Source: Onchidella celtica
Lineage: Eukaryota; Mollusca; Gastropoda; Systellommatophora; Onchidiidae
Assembly: GCA_963931925.1 (NCBI GenBank)
Contig: OZ007575.1
Span: 43,882,112-43,946,111 of the forward strand
Length of the DNA: 64,000 nt
Reading direction: 5' to 3'
Made by a program: the position numbers and the translations under genes. The first letter of the stretch is position 1. Each line of letters starts with the position of its first letter. The notes below the pieces were generated by a model. It saw only the letters and a list, made by a program, of their open reading frames with translations. It searched no databases and was not told the origin of the DNA. Below are positions 56,953 to 64,000 of this stretch, one piece after another.

Positions 56953-57006
56953 GTTACACTGAAGATCATTTGTGCTGGTTCTCACTTTCTCAAAAGGAAG
57001 ATTGAG
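56953..57006 (+). CDS. HVCN1: Hv proton channel, exon C (end of S2 and S2-S3 turn)
   Basis: Short 54-base exon, phase 0 at both ends, between ttctccattttcag and gtaagt. It encodes VTLKIICAGSHFLKRKIE. Joined to exon B the S2 segment reads LLIE|VTLKII, matching the vertebrate pattern MEIIFKLF, including the conserved S2 Glu (human E153, the last codon of exon B) and Lys (K157). The basic tail HFLKRKIE corresponds to the cytoplasmic S2-S3 turn before the S3 Asp. It lies 31.6 kb downstream of exon B. No S3 or S4 coding sequence (the Arg-rich RxWRxxR voltage sensor) was found between here and the end of the window, so the gene runs past base 64000. Confidence 0.75.
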
Positions 57007-58429
57007 GTAAGTCTCTGTCAGGCTGCCTGCAGTTTTACTTTAAGCTAACAATCCCATAAAATAGATCACATTGTGTGAATGATTGACCCGAGAATCGAAT
57101 GGTATCTCAATGTAAAGCTGGATAATAGAGAGTGATAGTTTGTCTGTGCAACAAGTTCTTGCTTTTTTCAAAACTTCAGAAACAAACAAAACTAGCTATA
57201 AAGACAAAAACATTAGTACAAAATCACGAACATAATTATAATTATTACCAAGTTGATAAATTAGAAAGTGTTCCAAAAATTGGAAATTGGTCATCGGTTG
57301 GCGTGTTTCGAATAAGTTTATGAAATGCATGGCACGAGAGGATTTCATATTTTATCTGCACCAGCCCTCTCTTACTGAGACAAATACTAAATACTGTCAA
57401 AGGTCAGTTGGGAAGGAGAATAGCAGCCAGCTGGACTTTCAGATGTTCATGTATGATAGAAAGTTAAACAGTTGCCCAAGTGTTCGTAGATGGGCATTAC
57501 GATCATAGGTATTACTTTTGCTTGGATGTTTTTCAGCTTTGAAATCTTCAACATGAATAATTTATTAAAGTTATTAAATATTGTTTTCCTCAAAAAATCC
57601 CCAAAATCTCTCTCTCTCTCTCTCTCCTTTCTAAAGCTGGTCCATTTTCTCGTTGTGGTCCCCATTTGACTTCATTTTAGAATCTTATTATGTAAAAACT
57701 ATCGTGTGTATCATACTATCAATCTGGAAAGTACAAACAGCCGTCAGGAATAGGGTCAAAGGCCAGAAATGACCATTTTGAGGATTTTTGTCTAACTTAT
57801 CACCGGTGTTGGAGTGACACCTTGTTTTCAAATATCCATTTCAATGAATATCATACTGTCGTTGGATTACACTTTACTATTATCAGTAATCTGCATCATC
57901 GTCGCCATCTGATTCAAGGCGCTAGGTCAAAGGCCCTCCGTTTGCCACGACTCAACAGAAAAGTATTACTTGCCTATGGCTGTGGGAATTTTTCGGCCTT
58001 ACCTCAAATATCACGACTTCCGACTGCTAACCAAATAACATTTTTTGTATTCCCTTTTATAATGTGATTTTGTAACGACGTTCTGGCAGTTGTGACACTT
58101 GAGTTATACGTTTACCTCATTTTTTTTTTTTTTTTTGAGACCATGCTCTTTGCCCAATACTGTATTAATAAGGTTCCCCATTCTCTCCTACGCTATTCCC
58201 CCCCCCCCCCCGAAAAAAAGGCAAATAAAAACAACACCAACGATCTCTACTGAATCACTGATATTCCAGAACAGTGACTGAGTGTTGGTAATTTAAAGAT
58301 TAGCATAAATGTGTAACAGGTGTGAATAAATTTTAATATCCCAGCCTTTCCACATTACTCAGGTCGGTAAAGTAATATAGTTACAAACGCGCCCAACTGT
58401 GCCCATTGGCATTACCAACTAGGTTCGAC
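57007..58429. other. Intron after Hv exon C, first part
   Basis: No S3 or S4 coding block found. CT tract at 57609-57627, T run at 58120-58136, C run at 58200-58210. Confidence 0.45.
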
Positions 58430-58620
58430 CGCCAGACAGTGAGAGTTTCCATTCGATCCTGGGAACGCAAACTGTCCCCTTAAAATGAACATCTTCCAAT
58501 TCCTATCCATCAACTTTTGCGAAATTGACAATCGAAGTTTCATGTGCTCATAACTTTTAGCGATACGACTTTTTCTTTTTTTTTTTTTAGCAATACTTAC
58601 AAATTACCCACCGAATCCGC
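58430..58620 (-). repeat. Interspersed repeat, copy 2 (partner at 17770-17960)
   Basis: In reverse complement it follows the same block order as 17770-17960, including TTATGAGCACATGAAAC and CATTTTAAGG. Confidence 0.6.
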
Positions 58621-59387
58621 TTATTACTTTAACACACAATGGAGAAGGCCTGTAGAAATAATGACTTGTGTAGTGTGTAGCTCAGATCAGCCAGAAAGTG
58701 GAGATACAACCTTCTCCTTCTAAAGGGACGAAATTACAACGAACGAGCTCACGCCGGGGTCCTTTATTTCGTTAGGACCAAAAATACCCATGACGTCTAT
58801 TGGCTGACGCCCACCCAGGTCAACATACGGGTCACTGTGATTTAGAATCGCTGCGTGAACCGCTATCAGGATCCCTTGTTCAATAAAGCACCGGAATCTA
58901 ATGCAAAATAAGGTATCGACGTACTGTATAACGCTCAGCTATTGCAGAGAGGGGACCGGAGTAGGGGCGGTAGTGGCTGTGGTAAGGCGGATCAATTCAT
59001 TCCTAAATACTCTTATTAGCTGTGTATTGGATAATCGGCAGATTTTATATTTTTACCATGGGGTTTTTAACGTTTATATTTTATTACTAATTCAGTAAAT
59101 TATGGGGAGGGGAGGGGGGGGGGGGTCCTCCGATTGACATGCGATTTGGAATGTATCAATTCAGTTCATGGCTCAGTGATTACAGGTGACTGAATAGATT
59201 TATAACTAACTAATTCCAGGAAACAAAGTAAAAAGTAATAGATAGATGTTCATTTGCAAAATAACTAAAGGGATTTAGATCTAAATCAAATAATAGGTAG
59301 AAAAGAAAATAGAAAAGTATGAAAGTATGTAGGTAACCAAGTAAATAATACACATAGCTGCCTGTAAGGACAAGAAACACATTAGTT

Positions 59388-59600
59388 TTAACCCTTTGAT
59401 TGCTAATACTGCAAAACTGATTTTTCTTATAGTTTTGGTAATGAAAATTCCTATAAGTTCCACCTTTTCATGCAAAAGATATGACTTGAAACAGTACCAC
59501 TTCTTTGTAGTGTAAAAATGATCTGTAGAAAAATGGTATTTTCGGTCACTTAAACATCAAAGTTGTTCACATTTTACTGAGCTGGCACTGAAAGGGTTAA
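59388..59600. mobile_element. piggyBac-type MITE
   Basis: TTAA at 59388-59391 and 59597-59600 flank ends CCCTTTGATTGCTAAT (left) and CCCTTTCAGTGCCAGC (right, reverse complement). Non-coding interior of about 205 bp. Related in its ends to 9416-9614. Confidence 0.7.
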
Positions 59601-60277
59601 AATGAAAAGCAATAATGTACTTTTTCTTTTGTGGGACTTACATTATGGAGAAGTCTGAAAGCAACAGGCTTCATAGTTGTATAAATCAATTTCCTTGAGC
59701 ATGCCGAGTTTCAGTCAGACTTGCAAATATTAGCTAATGAAGTCTCTGTGGGCATGACAGACTATGGGGAGCACGCATACCCACATCTACATCCAACCAC
59801 ATACACAGACAATCACATACCCTCACATACAGATACATGCACACACAACCAGGCACACACATTCTCAAAACTGAATTGTTTTTGGACTACTTTCATTGAA
59901 ACGGAAAGATGTTTTTGGTCTCAGAAGTTTGAGAGTAAGAATAGATCAAGTGTTTGTTAATGTGTGTGAGTGAGAGCATGATGAATTGGTCTTACTGTTA
60001 ATCCTGTTTTTAATTTTAGTTCAGCGTTTTAGAGCACATCATTTTTTGTACATGTGTGTGTGGATTTGAGCGCTATACATGTAAATTATTACATGACATT
60101 GCTTTATTTGTATAACTCTTTAATCCCATTTTGGGAAATTTGCCTTTGTGCCATTGCAGCCCAGTTACAACTGGAGCAGGCACGTCGTCACCACAGTGCA
60201 GCGCCGGTCGGCGGGTTATTTTTTTTGGGGGGGGGGGAGATGAGGGAGGGAGGGGAGGGTATGGTAGAGATGAATTT
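59601..60277. other. Unassigned, with CA tract
   Basis: CACA-rich 59790-59862 and a G tract at 60222-60260. Nothing else. Confidence 0.4.
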
Positions 60278-60550
60278 TATTTAATTTTGCCCGGGCAGCG
60301 GCCTGTTCGGCCTGCTCTTTACGATTTCCAACTGCCAAGGTATCTTTAACGTGCGCAACGTGCACACGGGCCCTCCGAATTTTTTCGTCCTTATCCGAGA
60401 AGACTAGGTACTCGACCCTACCCCCCAATAGGATCAGGAAAATCTGAAAAAAATCCCAAACTTCCAACATACCTGCACCGGCCGGGTTTTGAACCCGTGA
60501 CCCTTGGCATGAGAGGCAAGCACCTTGCCTCTAGACCACCTTGTCCCCAA
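60278..60550 (-). repeat. tRNA-derived SINE, full copy
   Basis: The - strand head contains GGTGGTCTAGAGGCAAGG (A-box region) and GGGTTCAAAACCCGG (B box, complement of about 60484-60498). It is followed by the body shared with 4110-4272: CTTCTCGGATAAGGACGAAA, GGAGGGCCCGTGTGCACGTT, GTTAAAGATACC, GCTGCCCGGGCAAAATT. Confidence 0.75.
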
Positions 60551-60978
60551 TATATATTCACAAACATGCAAGTTTAAAACATAAGAAAACACGCACACCT
60601 ACACTCAAAAAGGGTCATCCACCCCCCCCCCCCCGCCCATTATCTTAAGAACTGAAACGTTTTCACAGACCATGTTTCTGTACAGTATCTGCTCATAGCC
60701 ACTGACATGAATGACTCTCGTGTTCACGTCTCCCTCCTGACACCAGAACGTATATTATTGAGTTACAGAGAGCTCAGAAAGAAAAACGTTCTAGGAATAA
60801 ATACGGGAGTTCCCTGTTAATGTTGGCTATAAATTTTACATCAGGCGTTAAGTCTTTTTTTCCGGTCCATGATTGAATAGTGCTCGTATTCGATAATCTC
60901 TCATGTTCTTCTAGTGGTTTACTGATTATTTTGTTTGTACGAGGTTTTAGTGGTAGTGGGGACATAGTCATTTGGCAT
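60551..60978. other. Unassigned
   Basis: A C run lies at about 60622-60634. Nothing coding. Confidence 0.4.
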
Positions 60979-61330
60979 ATCTATCTATCTATCTATCTAT
61001 CCATCTATCTATCTATCTATCCGTCCGTCTGTCCTTCTATCTATCTATCTATCGATCGATCTATCTATCTACTATCTATATATATATATCTATATCTATC
61101 CGTCTATCTATCTGTCTATCTATCTATATATCTGTCTGTCAATCTATATAAATATATCTATATCTGTCAGTCTATCTATCTATCTACCTATAATATCAAT
61201 CTACTTATCTATCTGTCTGCTTGTCCGTGTGTGTATTTATCTATCTACCTGCCTATCTATATATATCTGTATCTGTCAGTCTATCTATCTGACAGTCTGT
61301 CTGTCTGTCTGTCTCATTATCTGTAGAGTT
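60979..61330. repeat. Degenerate CTAT/CTGT array
   Basis: TATC repeats with CCGT, TATA and CTGT variants. Older and more worn than the other arrays. Confidence 0.9.
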
Positions 61331-61619
61331 TTTTGTGTATCTGTCTGTCTGGCTGTATGTTTGTCTATCCCTATTTACCTGCCTATCTTTCTTTGTATAT
61401 TGTATGTTTATCTCCGCATGTGTGTCTGCCTATATGTTTGATATTCCGTCTTGTTCGAGCAAAAGGAAAATTATACCGTAATCATAATTCTTGCTTATGG
61501 CAGTCTGTAAAAACAGGATGGAAAGAATGTAACTTGAAGAAGAAAAAAAACAACAACAACAGTGGCCCAGTGCTGAAATCTAACTTTAAAAAATGACACA
61601 AAAAGAAGTACTATGTTCT

Positions 61620-61747
61620 CTGTGTGTGAGTCACAGAAGGAGAGAGAGTGAGAGAAAAGTGTGTGTGTGTGTGTGAGGTGGAAGAGACAGAAAGAGAGGG
61701 GAGGAGAGAGAGAGTCAGAGAGAGAAAGGGGAGATAGAAGGAGAGAG

Positions 61748-61795
<48 letters not shown>

Positions 61796-61797
61796 GA
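61620..61797. repeat. GA/GT-rich array
   Basis: (GT)n at about 61661-61675, then GA repeats and a G run to 61797. Confidence 0.9.
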
Positions 61798-63076
61798 ATT
61801 ACACCAATGAAAACAGAACGTAACAACTGAGAAATGACCAAGAACAAACCCAGAAATCTGAGGCAATAAATTTGATCGCTATCTTAGCACTAGCAGTAAC
61901 AGATCTGGAAAAGGAAATAATACATTCCACCATTGACCGTGCACAGACAGCTTCAAAATAAATGAAGATCAGTTTTATGAGATGGTTGCCAGTGATCTGC
62001 CACCTAGCACATTTTTTTTTTCACCGAAATTGTTACTGATTACACAAACCCTATGGGTGTGTGGTTTCTAGTAGTGTTGGGACATAAAATAACGAATATC
62101 TCACATTATTATATTAACATGCACTGTCGGTGCTTTGCGAGGAGAAATCTCTTCTGAGTCTTTGTAGTCCAGTTTTGCTCTCTTGGGTGCTTACCTGTTT
62201 CTGATATTTTTTTGTTTTTTTCGTTGTTTTGAAAACATTGTGCTAATTATTGAAATTTTATAACTGCAGACAGAATGATTAAAACATCGAAGTTTTTTTT
62301 TTGTATATTTATATTTATATAAATCTAAAGGTCAAAAACGAGTACTATAACAATATTATGCAAGTAGTAGTTTAAGTCACATTGTCTGTGCTTTGCAGTG
62401 CATTTTACACTATTCTCGACCTTAGATCTCGCATTCTCTGAAAAACACTGGAGGTTGTTCATAAGAGTTATAACAAATCCACACTCTGACATGTGTTTAA
62501 AATGCTTTGCGATACTAACCCATCAAGCTGTTTCACAGTTCCGATTTATTCTAACTCCTTAGCACAACACGTAAGTCACAAACGCTTTAAAATCTCCTAA
62601 CTGTGGAAACAGTGGAGTTGGAACAAACAAGAAGGTCACCTATTGTTACGAGCATTGTTAACCACATTAAACGACAACAACAAAAAAAAATTAACAATGG
62701 AATGGACTCATTTCTGTAGAGACAATGTAAAATTTCACTGACTACAGAAGCCACTTCAATCAACGGAACGCTTAAACTGCGGCCCCGCCGTTTTCATGTT
62801 GTTTCGTTTTACTGTAGCCTGATCTTTACTAGCAGACTTACCAACGCACAAAAAGCCCGTCTGTTGTTACTGTTGCTTCAGTCACAACCTTCCATTAGAA
62901 CCGAAAGAACCACAGATCGATGATTGATGGCCTTGACTAACTACAAGCAAACGCCTGGAGAGGAAAGCATTTTGTTTTTTTTTTTGGGCGTGGTTTCATG
63001 TTTTTTTTTTAGTGGTTTAGTGATGCTTTATTTGTGAGGGTTTAATGGGGAAAGGGATACAGTAATTTGGTTTCTC
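61798..63076. other. Unassigned
   Basis: No supported feature. Confidence 0.4.
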
Positions 63077-63302
63077 CTGTCTGTCTATCTATCTAACCTT
63101 TTGTCTATCTATCTATCTACATTTTTGTATATCTAGCTATCTATCGTCTTTCCCATCTATCTATCTATATTCTATATCTATCTATCCCTCTATCTATCAA
63201 TCTGTCTATCTATTTATCTGTCTATCGGTCTATCTACCTTTCTATCTATCTATCTATCTATTTATCTATCTGTCGGTCGGTCTATCTATCCAGCTATCTA
63301 GA
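63077..63302. repeat. Degenerate CTAT array
   Basis: CTAT with many substitutions, GTCGGTCGGT and TTT interruptions. Confidence 0.9.
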
Positions 63303-63778
63303 GAAACTACCATTTGAATTGGAGGCTACGTCGCGTTCTTTGGTTAGTAGTATTTGGCAGAGCTGATGTAGCTCTTCAAATTACTTCTTGATTCTTGGGC
63401 TGTGTCCTCGTTTACGCAAGACTGTCTTTAAAGATTTTCAATACTTGTTTCGTTAAGCGTATACTGGATGGGAAATGGGGAAGAGAAAAGCGGGAGTGGA
63501 GTATTTCTGATCGGTGATCCCGTTTTCGGCACACATCGTCACAACCCAACCCATATTTTGCACGGTTTCGGCCCACCCTTTTTCGGCCCACTGCTATTTA
63601 GTGATGGGTTAAGAGGATCGATAATCGAATCTACTTCTTCCGTTAGCCGGGCTGTAAACCCGTTGCCCCCTGCATACCAACAGGGAGGTGGAAGTAAGAC
63701 TTTGTGCAGGACATTATTTTGTGGTTTAATGTCGTTAAAAATCGATAAAAATCCTCCCATCTTGAATAAAAACTTTGT
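63303..63778. other. Flank 3' to the partial - strand ORF
   Basis: Probable 3' untranslated or flanking sequence of the frame at 63779. No polyadenylation signal could be assigned with confidence. Confidence 0.35.
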
Positions 63779-64000
63779 CTAAGCTGTCAGTGGCTGCATC
63801 TTCAGACAGATGGCAGAGATGAAATCGGCCTGTGAAATTTCCTGCTGTTGATACTTCATTATAAGTTCAGCTCTTCTTTGTTCCTGAATCCTGGTTCTCT
63901 TTGTTTTAATGAATTTTCGATGAGAGGCCTTGATCTTCATGTCAGATTTCAACTGCTTATCCTGAACTCTACTGAGCCAATCGAATATGTTGGGATGTGG
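63779..64000 (-). CDS. C-terminal part of an unidentified, possibly transposase-related protein
   Basis: A frame open at the window edge gives 73 residues before the stop at 63779-63781. It begins PHPNIFDWLSRVQDKQ, followed by a strongly basic helical stretch (HRKFIKTKRTRIQEQRR) and a Gln-rich segment. HPNI-(F/W)-x-(F/W)-(I/L)-x-x-(L/V)-x-x-x-Q is reminiscent of the segment after the DDE core in MULE-type transposases of invertebrates, but the match is short and made from memory. No neighbour in the window helps. It could be a host exon. Downstream sequence on the - strand shows a second short frame (63760-63539) with no recognised domain. Confidence 0.4.
   Translation of the reverse strand, partial: PHPNIFDWLSRVQDKQLKSDMKIKASHRKFIKTKRTRIQEQRRAELIMKYQQQEISQADFISAICLKMQPLTA

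Overview
The window is animal nuclear DNA. It has intron-interrupted coding sequence with GT/AG splice sites and consistent phase, long AT-rich non-coding stretches, many tetranucleotide arrays, tRNA-derived SINEs, non-LTR retrotransposons, Helitrons and MITEs. A CR1-type LINE carrying a 2A-like peptide, together with the SINE and LINE tail types, suggests a lophotrochozoan, most likely a gastropod mollusc. The lineage call is an inference.

One host gene is supported, on the + strand. It is a voltage-gated proton channel (Hv/HVCN1-like) spread over most of the window. Exon A (8905-9029) encodes the S1 helix with the selectivity-filter Asp. Exon B (24172-25307) encodes an unusually long S1-S2 linker of about 350 residues and the first part of S2. 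Exon C (56953-57006) finishes S2. Splice phases match at both junctions. The introns are about 15.1 kb and 31.6 kb. The N-terminal exon(s) were not recognised, and S3/S4 must lie beyond base 64000.

The rest is mostly repeats inside or beside these introns. 1-8.9 kb: a small THAP-coding segment between 18-bp inverted repeats (1182-1610), a tRNA-like SINE, CT arrays, and a 5'-truncated LINE (about 4681-7175, - strand). 9-25 kb: a LINE relic split by a TTAA-flanked piggyBac-type MITE, a hAT-type MITE with a clear 8-bp target duplication, two opposed copies of a 300-bp MITE, a GATA/GACA array and SINEs. 25-57 kb (second intron): seven copies of a 164-bp satellite, several tetranucleotide arrays, a foldback element, a Helitron with both ends and an N-terminal Rep/helicase remnant (38461-40423), a second Helitron-like block (41308-about 46117) interrupted by a nearly complete CR1 LINE with a PHD finger and 2A motif, LINE tails, and a 60-bp minisatellite. 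57-64 kb: a second piggyBac-type MITE, a SINE, CTAT arrays, and on the - strand at the very end the C-terminal part of an unidentified, possibly transposase-related ORF.

No CRISPR array, operon, rRNA gene or convincing intact tRNA gene was seen. All coordinates come from reading the sequence; no database search was possible.
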